This document shows positions 42,464-52,178 of a stretch of 64,000 nucleotides of DNA, one piece after another. The DNA comes from Rhodospirillaceae bacterium. GTDB taxonomy: Bacteria; Pseudomonadota; Alphaproteobacteria; Rhodospirillales; JABJKH01. The stretch covers positions 124,001 to 188,000 of the forward strand of contig JABJKH010000089.1 of the NCBI GenBank assembly GCA_018660465.1, read 5' to 3'. A program made the translations under genes and the position numbers. The notes below the pieces were generated by a model. It saw only the letters and a program-made list of their open reading frames with translations. It searched no databases and was not told where the DNA came from. Every line of letters begins with the position of its first letter. Positions within the stretch are counted from its first letter, which is position 1.

Positions 42464-45160
42464 TTGAAGGATCAAGAACAAACGGACCGAGTAATTGTCT
42501 ATTGGATACTCGGAATTGGGCTGACAGGTGGCTTATTGCTAGGGCACGGTGTTGGTTGGGTTGGCAGTGCCCAACTCCATACAGTCATGGAGGCGATTGC
42601 GACACTTTTGGCCGCCGTCGTGGGTGCCATGGCGCTGGTACGCTATTACAGCAAAAAAGAAAGCTTATTTCTTCTCATCGGTGCGGGATTTCTAGGAACG
42701 GCATCCCTTGATGGCTTCCACGCCATCGTAACATCAAGCTATTTCAAGCCGATGATGCCGTCTGATCTACCGCATTTGATTCCCTGGAGCTGGGTGGCAT
42801 CGCGACTCTACCTTTCCGTCGTTATGTTTTTAAGTTGGTTCGTCTGGTTTCAGGAAAATAGCTCAGGAAAAACCAGCCCCATTGCCGAGCGATCCGTCTA
42901 TGCAGGAACAGTCTTTTTCACTCTCCTCAGCTTCCTATTTTTCGTATTTTTCCCCCTGCCAGCCGCTTATTATCCAAATATATTCTTCCATCGACCTGAA
43001 GAATTCGCCCCGGCATTATTTTTTCTTTTGGCGCTCATAGGGTATCTAAAAAAGGGACATTGGCGCACCGACAACTTTGAGCACTGGATCGTAATTTCGC
43101 TGATCATCGGCTTCATAAGCCAAGCCGTGTTCATGTCTCATTCCGGTGAATTGTTCGATTATGAATTCGACGGGGCACATACGCTTAAGAAAGTGAGCTA
43201 CATCTGCGTTCTGGCCGGATTGTTGATCAATATGCATGCTGTTTTTAAGCGCGAAGTGACGGCCGCAAGCGACCTTGGCATACTCAATCAACAGCTTGAA
43301 GAAAGTGAAGGACGGGTCCGTGCTATTGTTGAAAACATCATGGACAGCATCATTACGATTGATGAAAAAGGTACAATTCAATCTGTTAACCGGGCGACCG
43401 AGCAAATATTTCGTTACCCAGCAGAGGAACTCATCGGTAAAAATATTAAATTACTGACACCAGAACCTCATCGCAGTTCCCATGATCGCTACATCCAGAA
43501 CTATTGCGAAACCGGTGAGGCAAAGATCATTGGCATTGGCCAGGAAGTAGAGGGTCAAAGACGCGACGGCACGACATTTCCGATGGATTTAAGCATCCAA
43601 GACCTTCGCCTAAAAAGCGGACGGTTTTTCATGGGCGTGGTTCGGGATATTACCGAGCGAAAGGAAATGGATCGCCTTAAGACAGAATTCATTTCCACTG
43701 TTAGCCATGAACTGCGGACTCCGCTTACGTCTATTCGGGGGTCTTTGGGAATGATTGGAAGCGGTGCGCTCAAGGACCCGGACCAGGTCAAAGATATGGT
43801 CGACTTGGCCTCCAGCAACACCGAACGCCTGATCAACCTCGTAAACGATCTGCTCGATATGGAGAAACTCCAGGCCGGAAGCATGGAGTTCAACCTTCTC
43901 GACCTGAATATCGGTGAATTAGTTGAAAAATCGCTCACCCTGAACGAACCATTTGCGATCGAACATGGTGTGACGTTTAAACTCACCAGTTCTATCGAAG
44001 ATGCGACGGTGTATGGCGATTCAGATCGGTTAACCCAGGTGATTTCGAATTTGTTGTCTAATGCGGCTAAATTTTCGCCGGCTGGAGAAATTGTAGAAAT
44101 CTCAATTGAACGCTCTGCAACATCATTCAGAATTAACGTATCTGACAAGGGACCTGGAATCCCGAATGAATTCCGAGACAGAATCTTTGGGCGCTTTACC
44201 CAAGCAGACTCTACCGATGCCCGAAAAAAAGGCGGGACAGGACTCGGCTTGAACATCTCACAGGCGATTGTGGAGAAGCACGGTGGCGTAATCGGGTTTG
44301 ATAGTGTCGAAGGAGAAGGATCTACATTCTATTTCGAACTGCCAGAAAGAATTAGAACAGCAACTGCTCAAGCAAATTCCCCCTCAGAGATTTCGAAGGC
44401 CATCCGGGCAGAAGTTCCTGACGGTGGTAAGATTCTTGTTTTAGAAGATGATCCAGACGTCGCTAAGTTGCTTTCAATAATGCTTGAGGATAACGGCTAC
44501 GATGTGGACATAGCCTATAACGCCCATGAAGCGAAAGCGCGGATCGCGAGAACAACGTATGCTGCCGTAACTGTCGACGTTATGCTGCCCGACCAAGACG
44601 GAATTAGCTTAATTCGGGAACTCCGCGCCGAGGAAAACACCCACAATTTAGCAACCATCGTCGTCTCTGCAAAAGCCAGCACAGTCAGAAGAGAAGTCGT
44701 TGCTGCATCAATGGGGATTATAGATTGGCTCGACAAACCGATAGACCAAAGCCGCCTTTTAAGCGCCGTTCAGCAGGCTACGTTTGTGGCGCAACGAGCA
44801 GAAAAACCCCGTGTCCTTCATGTTGAAGACGACGTAGACCTATGCCAGGTCATGACGGCAATGATCGGTGATACGATGGATTTTATGTGCGCCCACACGT
44901 TTAGGGAGGCTCAGCGCCTCCTGCTGGACGAAAAATTTGACCTGGTTATATTGGACCCGGGCCTTCCGGATGGAGACGGATTAGATCTGCTGGCGACTTT
45001 GAAGGTATCTGAAGAAGATTCGACGCCGGTCATTATTTTTTCATCGGATGGGGTAGACCGCGAAACAGCGGTGCAGGTGGAAGCCGCTCTGCTCAAATCT
45101 AGATGTTCGAATGAGGAACTTCTGGACCTTGTCAGTAGATTAGCCAAAAATGGTAAATAA
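42464..45160 (+). CDS. MASE3-PAS hybrid sensor histidine kinase with two receiver domains
   Basis: 898 residues. A MASE3-like sensor of about seven helices fills residues 10-265, then PAS about 285-400 (VRAIVENIMDSIITIDEKG), HisKA with the phospho-acceptor His415 in STVSHELRTPL, and HATPase ~520-630 (NLLSNAAKFSP, DKGPGIP, GGTGLGLNISQAIVEKHGG). Two receivers follow, with predicted phospho-Asp at 705 (VDVMLP) and 831 (ILDPGLP). There is no HPt domain. A TTG start with AGGAA upstream. The CheY-like protein gene begins 25 bp later and is its probable output. Confidence 0.87.
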   Translation: MKDQEQTDRVIVYWILGIGLTGGLLLGHGVGWVGSAQLHTVMEAIATLLAAVVGAMALVRYYSKKESLFLLIGAGFLGTASLDGFHAIVTSSYFKPMMPSDLPHLIPWSWVASRLYLSVVMFLSWFVWFQENSSGKTSPIAERSVYAGTVFFTLLSFLFFVFFPLPAAYYPNIFFHRPEEFAPALFFLLALIGYLKKGHWRTDNFEHWIVISLIIGFISQAVFMSHSGELFDYEFDGAHTLKKVSYICVLAGLLINMHAVFKREVTAASDLGILNQQLEESEGRVRAIVENIMDSIITIDEKGTIQSVNRATEQIFRYPAEELIGKNIKLLTPEPHRSSHDRYIQNYCETGEAKIIGIGQEVEGQRRDGTTFPMDLSIQDLRLKSGRFFMGVVRDITERKEMDRLKTEFISTVSHELRTPLTSIRGSLGMIGSGALKDPDQVKDMVDLASSNTERLINLVNDLLDMEKLQAGSMEFNLLDLNIGELVEKSLTLNEPFAIEHGVTFKLTSSIEDATVYGDSDRLTQVISNLLSNAAKFSPAGEIVEISIERSATSFRINVSDKGPGIPNEFRDRIFGRFTQADSTDARKKGGTGLGLNISQAIVEKHGGVIGFDSVEGEGSTFYFELPERIRTATAQANSPSEISKAIRAEVPDGGKILVLEDDPDVAKLLSIMLEDNGYDVDIAYNAHEAKARIARTTYAAVTVDVMLPDQDGISLIRELRAEENTHNLATIVVSAKASTVRREVVAASMGIIDWLDKPIDQSRLLSAVQQATFVAQRAEKPRVLHVEDDVDLCQVMTAMIGDTMDFMCAHTFREAQRLLLDEKFDLVILDPGLPDGDGLDLLATLKVSEEDSTPVIIFSSDGVDRETAVQVEAALLKSRCSNEELLDLVSRLAKNGK

Positions 45161-45185
45161 CAACTGATAAAGGGGATCAACTTTT

Positions 45186-45575
45186 ATGGCGCCTAAATTA
45201 GAAAAAATTCTGTACGCGGAAGATGATGCTGACATCCGCAAGATAGCGGTTCTTGCCATGGAAGTCCTTGGCGGAATGACAGTTGAGACCTGCGAGTCCG
45301 GCGTTGATGTCGTCGAAAAGGCGCTTCAGTTTCTACCCGACCTCATCTTGCTAGATGTCATGATGCCAAATGTTGATGGCCCCACTGCCTTGGGCCAGCT
45401 TCGCCAAGTTCCCGAATTAATTTCCATCCCGGTAATTTTCATTACTGCAAAGGTGATGAAAGAAGAAGTCGCAGAATTCAGAGAATTAGGGGCGGTTGAT
45501 ATCATTGAAAAGCCGTTCGATCCTCAGAGTCTGACAGAGAAAATTAACGAAATTTGGGAAAGCACTCAAAAATAG
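45186..45575 (+). CDS. Single-domain response regulator (CheY-like)
   Basis: 129 residues, one receiver domain without an output domain. Acidic pocket in AEDDADIRKIA near residue 12, phospho-Asp57 in LLDVMMP, Thr in VIFITAK near 84 and Lys in IEKPFDP near 105, all as required for phosphorylation. It is 25 bp downstream of the hybrid kinase and probably takes phosphate from it. AAAGGGGATC precedes the ATG. The output target is unknown. Confidence 0.9.
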   Translation: MAPKLEKILYAEDDADIRKIAVLAMEVLGGMTVETCESGVDVVEKALQFLPDLILLDVMMPNVDGPTALGQLRQVPELISIPVIFITAKVMKEEVAEFRELGAVDIIEKPFDPQSLTEKINEIWESTQK

Positions 45576-45680
45576 CCTTTGATTTTGATTTAAGGTGATT
45601 AATGCGTTTTTAGCTGATCCCTGTTATTCTTGCTTAAGGAAACAAATTCCAGACGTCGAAACAGGGATTGATTAGGGCAA

Positions 45681-46181
45681 ATGGCGTTCTTAAAACCTTT
45701 GCTGGCAGGGATATTCTTCAGCTTCGCCAGTGTTGCTGTGCCGGCTTTAGTTCAGGCCGCCGATTATGAAGTCATAACCGGTGTCGCACACGTCATTGAC
45801 GGTGATACCCTTGAAATCGATGGCATGCGCATCCGCCTGCATGGGGTTGATGCACCGGAACAAAGCCAATCCTGCATCGCTGGCGACGGGCGCAAATGGG
45901 CCTGTGGTGCAGAAGCGACCTTCGCACTGGCTAACCTTGCTGGGGCGAAATCTGTTACCTGCAAACAGGTCAGCAAACTAAAGGACGGCAATTTTCATGG
46001 ATCTTGCCAGATTGGAAAACACGATCTAAGCGCCATGCTCGTCTTTCAAGGCTGGGCTATTGCGGATCGACGCAGATCCAAGGATTACGTGAATGAGGAA
46101 CTCGACGCAAAGGAACACATGCGCGGACTATGGCGGGGCAATTTTGTGGAGCCTTGGGTCTGGCGGGATAAACAGAAATAA
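45681..46181 (+). CDS. Secreted thermonuclease-like (SNase) protein
   Basis: 166 residues with a signal peptide (LLAGIFFSFASVAVPALVQA) and an SNase fold: VIDGDTLEIDG near 38, RIRLHGVDAPEQ near 51, and MRGLWRG near the end. In staphylococcal nuclease the Asp, Arg and Glu of the first two motifs bind Ca2+ and the phosphate, and a later Arg (YGR) completes the site. Here that stretch reads DGNFHGSC, so the expected Arg appears absent. Activity is therefore uncertain. Confidence 0.8.
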   Translation: MAFLKPLLAGIFFSFASVAVPALVQAADYEVITGVAHVIDGDTLEIDGMRIRLHGVDAPEQSQSCIAGDGRKWACGAEATFALANLAGAKSVTCKQVSKLKDGNFHGSCQIGKHDLSAMLVFQGWAIADRRRSKDYVNEELDAKEHMRGLWRGNFVEPWVWRDKQK

Positions 46182-46346
46182 TACCCCATTATCATTGGCC
46201 ATAATCATTGAATCTTCATGGTTTCTCGGTTAACAACGCCCAGAGACATTGTGAGACCTTGAGAAAGATACTTTTAACACTTCTCTGGGGGCATTGTTTC
46301 GGTGCTGTTAAGTTAAAAATATTGACCAATCAAGTTGGAGGCCCGA

Positions 46347-47006
46347 GTGGCGGACACGAGCGACGACGATTTTCTGTTACGTGAGATAGACGAAGAACTG
46401 CAGCAGGAGAAATATTCCGAGCTGTGGAAGGTGTACGGCAACTATATCATTGCTGTCATCCTCGTCATCGTATTGGGTGTGGGTGGATACCAGGGCTGGC
46501 GCAGCTATGATCTATCGGCACGGCACGAACAAAGTGTGCGATTTGCCGCCGCAATGAACGCCATTGCCGAAAAGCCTGAAGACGCCCGCAAGACCTTCGC
46601 TAAAATTGCCGAAGACGTAAGCGGCGGATATGGTCTCATGGCGCAATTTCAAAATGCTGGGTTGCTAGCGAAAAGCGGCGATAAAAGCGCCGCAGCTGCA
46701 GTATACGCGAAGATTTCAGCTGACACGTCGATTGATCCAATTTACCGCGATATGGCCATAATTTTAGGGGCTTTGAACGACTTAGATCAGGCAGACCCGA
46801 CAGCCCTAAGCGCTCAACTGGCACCGCTACGTGCCACGGAAAATCCCTGGCGCCACAGTGCCACGGAACTTACCGCACTGCTGGCCATTCGCACGGGAGA
46901 TAAGAAGACCGCGCGCGAACTCCTGACGGCCCTTACCAAAGACGCAACGGCACCAAGCGGTATGAAGTCCCGGGTATCGGAAATCATCACGCAGATTGGA
47001 AAGTAG
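46347..47006 (+). CDS. YfgM-like tetratricopeptide membrane protein
   Basis: 219 residues with one membrane helix (YIIAVILVIVLGVGGYQGW near 35) after a cytoplasmic N-terminus, then a periplasmic TPR-like domain. E. coli YfgM is an inner-membrane chaperone partner of SecYEG and lies before bamB and der, exactly as here. The GTG at 46347 is preceded by TTGGAGG and is chosen over TTG 46335, which is part of that site. The following bamB starts 5 bp after the stop. Confidence 0.82.
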   Translation: MADTSDDDFLLREIDEELQQEKYSELWKVYGNYIIAVILVIVLGVGGYQGWRSYDLSARHEQSVRFAAAMNAIAEKPEDARKTFAKIAEDVSGGYGLMAQFQNAGLLAKSGDKSAAAAVYAKISADTSIDPIYRDMAIILGALNDLDQADPTALSAQLAPLRATENPWRHSATELTALLAIRTGDKKTARELLTALTKDATAPSGMKSRVSEIITQIGK

Positions 47007-47011
47007 ACGGC

Positions 47012-48379
47012 ATGCGAAAGACCGGATCGAACTCTTCCTCCTGGAAAAATTTCCTATTTCCACTGTTCGCATGCCTTATTTTAGCAAGCGGGTGCGATAC
47101 CGTTTCTGAGTCCTTTGATGATGTGTTCAGCAAAAAACGTAAACCACCGCTGCCTGGAAAACGTGTTTCGATCTTGTTGAATCAACGATCCATCACGCCA
47201 GACCCGCGGGCAGCAAATGAACAAATTCTTCTGCCTGCACCCAGCGTCAACCGCGATTGGCCTCAACCCGGTGGTTATCCCAACCATGCGATGCACCATA
47301 TTGCCGTTGGCGATGCGTTGAAGCAGATTTGGCGGGTCGATATTGGCGAAGGTGCAGATGAGGAATTGCGTCTTGTCGCAGCGCCCATCGTCGTTAACGG
47401 TTGGCTGTTCACGATAGATTCAGAACACCAGGTTACCGCTTTAAACGCAGAGTCCGGTAAGCAAATTTGGCGTATTGACCTAACCCCAAAAGCTGAAGAT
47501 GACGGTCATATTGGCGGTGGAATTACTTTCGAAGCAGGCAGAATTTTTGTCGCCACTGGATTTGGCGTGGTTTATGCTTTGAATGCAAAAGACGGTGCCG
47601 TCCTGTGGTCAACCCCGGTTGATGGCCCCATGCGGACGGCCCCCACGGCCCATGGCGGACAAGTTTTCGTCATGACGTTAGAAAATAAAACAATCGCATT
47701 CGATTCTAAAACCGGCAAAAAACAGTGGACCCACGCTGGCACCACTGAAACAGCCAGCGTTTTGGGGGGCGGTAGCCCTGCGGTCGATCAAGGTGTGGTC
47801 GTTGTCGGCTATTCTTCTGGTGAAGTTTTTGCCCTTAAATCCGAATCTGGTCGTGTTTTGTGGTCGGACTCGCTTTCCGGTGTGCGCCGGGGCTCTGGTG
47901 CGTCCGGGCTGTCCCACATTCGGGGCCGACCAATTATTGACCGCGGAAACATCATTGCGATGAGCAATTCCGGCATCATCGCGTCGTTCGATTTAAGAAC
48001 CGGGCGGCGAATTTGGGATAAGCGCATCAGCGGCGGGGAAAACCCATGGGTCGCCGGAAATTTTATATTTTTACTGACAAACGATTCAGAAATCGCGGCT
48101 TTATCACGATCATCAGGGCGAATTTATTGGGTCACTGGTTTGCCCCGGTTTGAAGGCGGAAGAACGTCCGGAACACCGATTGTTTGGACAGGCCCAATTT
48201 TGGCCAGTGATCGTTTGTTGGTTGCCGGATCAAATGGCGAAGCATTGGCCGTATCGCCCTATACAGGCAAAGTCCTCGGTAAAGAAAGTCTACCGGATGG
48301 CGTCAGTGTGGCGCCTATTGTTGCAAATCGCACAGTCTACTTTTTATCGGATAACGCGGATCTTTCGGCCTACCGATAG
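47012..48379 (+). CDS. bamB: Outer-membrane assembly lipoprotein BamB
   Basis: 455 residues. A lipobox (LASGC near residue 28) indicates an outer-membrane lipoprotein. The body is a PQQ-type eight-bladed beta-propeller with repeated blade motifs (LNAESGKQIWRIDL, LNAKDGAVLWSTPV, FDSKTGKKQWTHA, LKSESGRVLWSDSL, FDLRTGRRIWDKRI). BamB binds BamA and helps fold outer-membrane proteins. Neighbours (YfgM-like and der) confirm the assignment. Confidence 0.93.
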   Translation: MRKTGSNSSSWKNFLFPLFACLILASGCDTVSESFDDVFSKKRKPPLPGKRVSILLNQRSITPDPRAANEQILLPAPSVNRDWPQPGGYPNHAMHHIAVGDALKQIWRVDIGEGADEELRLVAAPIVVNGWLFTIDSEHQVTALNAESGKQIWRIDLTPKAEDDGHIGGGITFEAGRIFVATGFGVVYALNAKDGAVLWSTPVDGPMRTAPTAHGGQVFVMTLENKTIAFDSKTGKKQWTHAGTTETASVLGGGSPAVDQGVVVVGYSSGEVFALKSESGRVLWSDSLSGVRRGSGASGLSHIRGRPIIDRGNIIAMSNSGIIASFDLRTGRRIWDKRISGGENPWVAGNFIFLLTNDSEIAALSRSSGRIYWVTGLPRFEGGRTSGTPIVWTGPILASDRLLVAGSNGEALAVSPYTGKVLGKESLPDGVSVAPIVANRTVYFLSDNADLSAYR

Positions 48380-48407
48380 CCTGAACTTTTTGACGTAGCA
48401 CCAAACC

Positions 48408-49751
48408 ATGACATTTACCGTGGCCATTGTCGGTCGACCAAACGTGGGAAAATCAACCCTCTTCAATCGGCTTGTCGGCAAGTCGCATGCCATCGTTGAC
48501 GACACCCCCGGCGTCACACGTGACCGGCGGGAAGCCGAAGGACGTCTCGCCGATTTACGGTTTAAGATCATTGATACAGCCGGATTGGAAGACGCCGACG
48601 ACGATAGCCTGGAAGCCCGCATGCAAATCCAGACCGAGGCCGCCCTTGATGAAGCCGACGTCGCTTTGTTTCTGCTGGATGCTCGCGCTGGTGTCACCCC
48701 ACTGGACACCCATTTTTCTCAATTCCTCCGGCGCTTAAGCACCCCCGTCATCCTCGTCGCCAATAAATGTGAAGGAAAAGCGGTTGAGGCGGGAATTGGG
48801 GAAGCCTATGGCCTTGGGCTGGGGGACCCCCTTCCAATCTCCGCTGAACACGGCCAAGGTTTGAGCGAGCTTTATGATGCTCTGGTACCCTATGAATATG
48901 AAGAGCCAGCCCCTGACATCGATGACGAAGATGATCCTGAAAGGGCTTTAAAACTTGCCATTGTTGGACGACCCAACGTCGGAAAATCTACCCTGGTTAA
49001 TAATCTTCTTGGCGAAAACCGGATGTTAACCGGGCCAGAAGCCGGCATTACCAGAGATTCAATCGCTATCGCCTGGGACTATGAAGGCCGCCGCATTCAG
49101 TTGGCCGATACCGCCGGTCTTCGCCGCAAATCACGGGTCCGTCAGAAACTTGAATCGCTTTCTGTCGATGACACCCTTCGCTCCATCCGATACGCAGAAG
49201 TCGTCGTTCTGCTTTTGGATGCCGAAGAGGCCATGGAGAAGCAGGATTTATCAATTGCTCGGTTTGTCATCGAAGAAGGCCGCGCCCTGATTGTCGCCCT
49301 CAACAAGTGGGATCTGGTGAAGGCACAAGGCAAAAAAGTCCTGCAGCAACTGCACGACCGCCTGGAACGCTCGCTTCCCCAGGTCCGGGGTGTGCCCATC
49401 GTAACGATGTCTGCGTTGACCGGACGCGGCTCAGAAAAACTCCTGCCTGAGGTGCTCGCTCTACATGACATCTGGAACGCTCGAGTTTCCACATCGAAGT
49501 TAAACACTTGGTTAAACCTAATCACCGAAGAGCACCCGCCCCCCTTGGCGTCCGGCCGCCGAGTTCGAATTCGCTACATCACCCAAGCTAAAACCAGGCC
49601 GCCAACGTTTGCGCTTTGGGTTAACAGGCCTGAAAAGCTACCAGAATCATATCTTCGCTATCTTGCAAATCGAATACGGCAAGACTTCGACCTTCCGGGC
49701 GTGCCACTCCGATTGCAAACTCGCAAAGGAAGCAACCCTTACGCCAAATAA
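48408..49751 (+). CDS. der: Ribosome assembly GTPase Der (EngA)
   Basis: 447 residues with two tandem GTPase domains, the defining feature of Der: [14 protein letters not shown] near residue 8 and [14 protein letters not shown] near 187, with DTAGLE and DTAGLR switch regions and NKCE and NKWD base-recognition motifs. A KH-like domain closes the protein ([20 protein letters not shown]). It acts in 50S maturation. It follows bamB by 28 bp. Confidence 0.97.
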   Translation: MTFTVAIVGRPNVGKSTLFNRLVGKSHAIVDDTPGVTRDRREAEGRLADLRFKIIDTAGLEDADDDSLEARMQIQTEAALDEADVALFLLDARAGVTPLDTHFSQFLRRLSTPVILVANKCEGKAVEAGIGEAYGLGLGDPLPISAEHGQGLSELYDALVPYEYEEPAPDIDDEDDPERALKLAIVGRPNVGKSTLVNNLLGENRMLTGPEAGITRDSIAIAWDYEGRRIQLADTAGLRRKSRVRQKLESLSVDDTLRSIRYAEVVVLLLDAEEAMEKQDLSIARFVIEEGRALIVALNKWDLVKAQGKKVLQQLHDRLERSLPQVRGVPIVTMSALTGRGSEKLLPEVLALHDIWNARVSTSKLNTWLNLITEEHPPPLASGRRVRIRYITQAKTRPPTFALWVNRPEKLPESYLRYLANRIRQDFDLPGVPLRLQTRKGSNPYAK

Positions 49752-49851
49752 GGCGCCGTACTCTTTGACCTTTTATTTAAGGTGTAAATGCCTCTCCGAT
49801 TAGTTTAACGTTCACGAAGATAACCGGGTAGAGCTAAGGACGTTCCGAATT

Positions 49852-50157
49852 ATGGTTACTGCTAGAAACCCCGCGACCAAGCGCGGCCAAGAAAGGGATG
49901 AGGTTTCCCTCAAGGCCGAACTGACCTTCCAAGGCCAGAGCGTTAAGGGCGATGTCATGAATATCTCCATTGGCGGGGCTCAAGTGCGGGTTAAGGATGA
50001 ATTCGGACCGGACGGCTTACTCCTTCTCGATCTCGGTCAATTCGGCTCCCTTCCTTGCCGTGTCGCCTGGGCCAACAAACAACTCTACGGTCTGGAATTC
50101 GTCGGTGATCAAAATGATATCGGCGAAACGCTCATGGCGTTGGCATCCTTCGCCTAA
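49852..50157 (+). CDS. PilZ-domain protein
   Basis: 101 residues, a single PilZ domain that probably binds cyclic di-GMP. The RxxxR motif is RGQER at residues 11-15, and the second motif reads NISIGGA near 40 (an Asn where Asp is more usual). No other domain is attached, so it would work through a partner protein. It is 100 bp after der and converges with the PrpF-like gene. Confidence 0.8.
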   Translation: MVTARNPATKRGQERDEVSLKAELTFQGQSVKGDVMNISIGGAQVRVKDEFGPDGLLLLDLGQFGSLPCRVAWANKQLYGLEFVGDQNDIGETLMALASFA

Positions 50158-50169
50158 AGCATATTTCGA

Positions 50170-51351
50170 TTATACCGGGTAGACCCATCCTTCCATCAAA
50201 CGTCGTTGCGTTCGATAGACAGTGACGTGTTCTGCGTGCCAGGTTCCGTCTTTCAATCGGCCGACGTCCGCTTGTACCGGCAGGACACCGGACGGGTTGC
50301 CGATGCGGGTTCCATTTTTATCTCCTTGAGATGTCGCCATACAATGCTGGGCCACACGATGCGGAATCGAGCCCTCAATTTGGCATGCCGTCGCAAGGCA
50401 CATGGACGTTGTCAGCGTAACCGCGCGATGAATGCGACCCATGGAAACTACACGAACCATAATATCGTGCTGGGCCGGATGGATGGTCTCTCCGGTCAGT
50501 GTCTTAAATTTCTCAGGCGCCGCAACCAAGGCAATCTTCGGACTGCCGAGGCCGACGTCCTCTGGTCGGTCCGCCATCCCCATCTGCACGCCGCCAAGTC
50601 TTCGAATTTCATCGAGTTTCGCCATAAATTCTTTGTCTGCTTCAAGCGCGTCAGGCTGCTCTGTCGCGTCGCGGCCAACGGCGTTCGCATCGATAAAGAT
50701 AATCGCGTTGGTCGCATCGACGAACGAGGCTTCGATCACGCCGAGGCCTGGAACTGTCAGCTCATCAACTGTCGCACCAGAAGGTAATAAATTGCCCGTT
50801 ACGGCGCCCCCAGGGTCCAAAAAATCAAGTTTGATCTTCGCCCCCGTGCCTGCGACGCCGGGAATTTCGAAGCTGCCCGTTTCCACTGCCTGCCCGTCCT
50901 CGACATTAAAGCACGCGTGGTAGATCTTACTGGTATTTGTATTGTAGACCCGAACTCGAGCCTCTCCATCGACCGGTTCCACCAGTCTTTCATCAACGGC
51001 AAACGGCCCCACGGCAGATGAAAGATTGCCACAGGTATTGGTGTAAACGACTTCGGGCCGATCGACGGCAACTTGCGCGAAGGTAAAATCAATATCGGCG
51101 TCTTCGCGCGCGGATGACTCGATGATTACCGCCTTGGATAACGAAGAAATTCCACCCCCCATGCCGTTGAGTTGCCGCTGGTAGGGATCGGGACTGCCAA
51201 TGACATTTAGAAAGACAGAATCTCTTACCGGCCCCGGATCAGGAAGATCGCGGCCATGAAAGAAAACACCCTTGCTTGTGCCACCGCGAATAAACACGGC
51301 AGGAATACGATGTCGGGACACGGCCTTAACTCCTAAGCTGCGACGTTGCAT
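50170..51351 (-). CDS. PrpF-family isomerase (2-methylaconitate or oxalomesaconate type)
   Basis: 393 residues of the PrpF/DapF-fold family: AVFIRGGTSKGVFF near residue 19, LNGMGGGISSLSKAVII near 63 and TCGNLSSAVGPFAV near 106. Members isomerise 2-methyl-trans-aconitate (propionate methylcitrate pathway) or tautomerise 4-oxalomesaconate (gallate breakdown). No prp or gallate genes are adjacent. AGGA is five bases before the ATG. Divergent from an SDR gene and next to the aldehyde oxidoreductase locus. Confidence 0.85.
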   Translation of the reverse strand: MQRRSLGVKAVSRHRIPAVFIRGGTSKGVFFHGRDLPDPGPVRDSVFLNVIGSPDPYQRQLNGMGGGISSLSKAVIIESSAREDADIDFTFAQVAVDRPEVVYTNTCGNLSSAVGPFAVDERLVEPVDGEARVRVYNTNTSKIYHACFNVEDGQAVETGSFEIPGVAGTGAKIKLDFLDPGGAVTGNLLPSGATVDELTVPGLGVIEASFVDATNAIIFIDANAVGRDATEQPDALEADKEFMAKLDEIRRLGGVQMGMADRPEDVGLGSPKIALVAAPEKFKTLTGETIHPAQHDIMVRVVSMGRIHRAVTLTTSMCLATACQIEGSIPHRVAQHCMATSQGDKNGTRIGNPSGVLPVQADVGRLKDGTWHAEHVTVYRTQRRLMEGWVYPV

Positions 51352-51413
51352 ACAATCCTGATTTTGTCCTGTAGTCTAATTTTTTACAACTCGGAGGATT
51401 GGGAGGAGACGGT

Positions 51414-52175
51414 TTGTCTGAACAACAAGTACAACCGCTGTTAGGGAAAGTCGCTTTAATAACCGGCGCCGCCCGACGTGCGGGCCGCGCCACTGCCCTT
51501 AAGCTCGCTGCCGATGGCGCTGCTATCGCCATCAATACACGACGTTCAGCCGATGAGGCGGCCTTGGTTAAAGAGGAGATTCAAGCCCTGGGGGGAAAAG
51601 CAGAGGTATACATTTGCGATGTCACCGATGAGACCGCCGTCAGTGATATGGTGGCCGCCATAGCCAAAGACTTCGGCGGCGTGGATATCTTGGTGAACAA
51701 CGCAGCCGACCGCGGGCGCTGCCCCACCCTGGAAATGAGCTTTACCGAGTGGCGGCGGGTTCTAGATATTATTTTAGACGGAACGTTCCTTTGCTCCCGC
51801 GCCGTACTGCCGCATATGGTGGACCAGGGTTGGGGCCGGATCGTGAATGTTGGCGGCGATGGCAATTCAGCAGGATTTGCTGAGCGTATCCATGTCCATG
51901 CCGGAAAAGGAGGACTGGAAGCGATGAGCCGAAGCCTATCGAGCGAGTTCGCTGGGCAAGGCATCACCGTAAATACAGTTTCCCCCGCGCGCATCGGGGG
52001 CGAACGGTCCAGCACATCCGGCCCCCTGCCCCGCAATGCCGTCGGCATGCCGCCCGTTGGATTTGAAGGTGAACCCGCCGATGTCGCCAACATGATCCGG
52101 TATCTCTGCCAGCCAGAAGCGCGCTACATCACCGGTCAGACCCTTCGCATCAACGGGGGCTTGGTCCTCAGCTAA
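51414..52175 (+). CDS. SDR-fold protein lacking the catalytic Ser and Tyr
   Basis: 253 residues from TTG 51414, with GGGAGGAG upstream. Most of the SDR fold is present (ALITGAARRAGRATALKLA, NNAADRG, a TVSPARIGG region, YITGQTLRINGG). Where the catalytic Ser should be it reads NVGGDGNSAG, and the YxxxK motif reads VHAGK, so the Tyr is Val and only the Lys remains. Either the reaction uses other residues (a nearby His is possible) or the protein is no longer a reductase. Divergent from the PrpF gene and convergent with the AOR operon. Confidence 0.8.
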   Translation: MSEQQVQPLLGKVALITGAARRAGRATALKLAADGAAIAINTRRSADEAALVKEEIQALGGKAEVYICDVTDETAVSDMVAAIAKDFGGVDILVNNAADRGRCPTLEMSFTEWRRVLDIILDGTFLCSRAVLPHMVDQGWGRIVNVGGDGNSAGFAERIHVHAGKGGLEAMSRSLSSEFAGQGITVNTVSPARIGGERSSTSGPLPRNAVGMPPVGFEGEPADVANMIRYLCQPEARYITGQTLRINGGLVLS

Positions 52176-52178
52176 ATT

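Noticed and set aside
43555-44256. 233-codon open frame opposite the hybrid kinase
   Set aside because: Antisense to the HisKA and HATPase domains; Ser/Arg-rich shadow translation.
46239-46289. CCCAGAGA/TCTCTGGG inverted repeat before the YfgM-like gene
   Set aside because: The arms are 35 bases apart and no T run follows; it may be chance.
50206-50787. 193-codon plus-strand open frame
   Set aside because: Complement of the prpF-like gene, which has clear family motifs.
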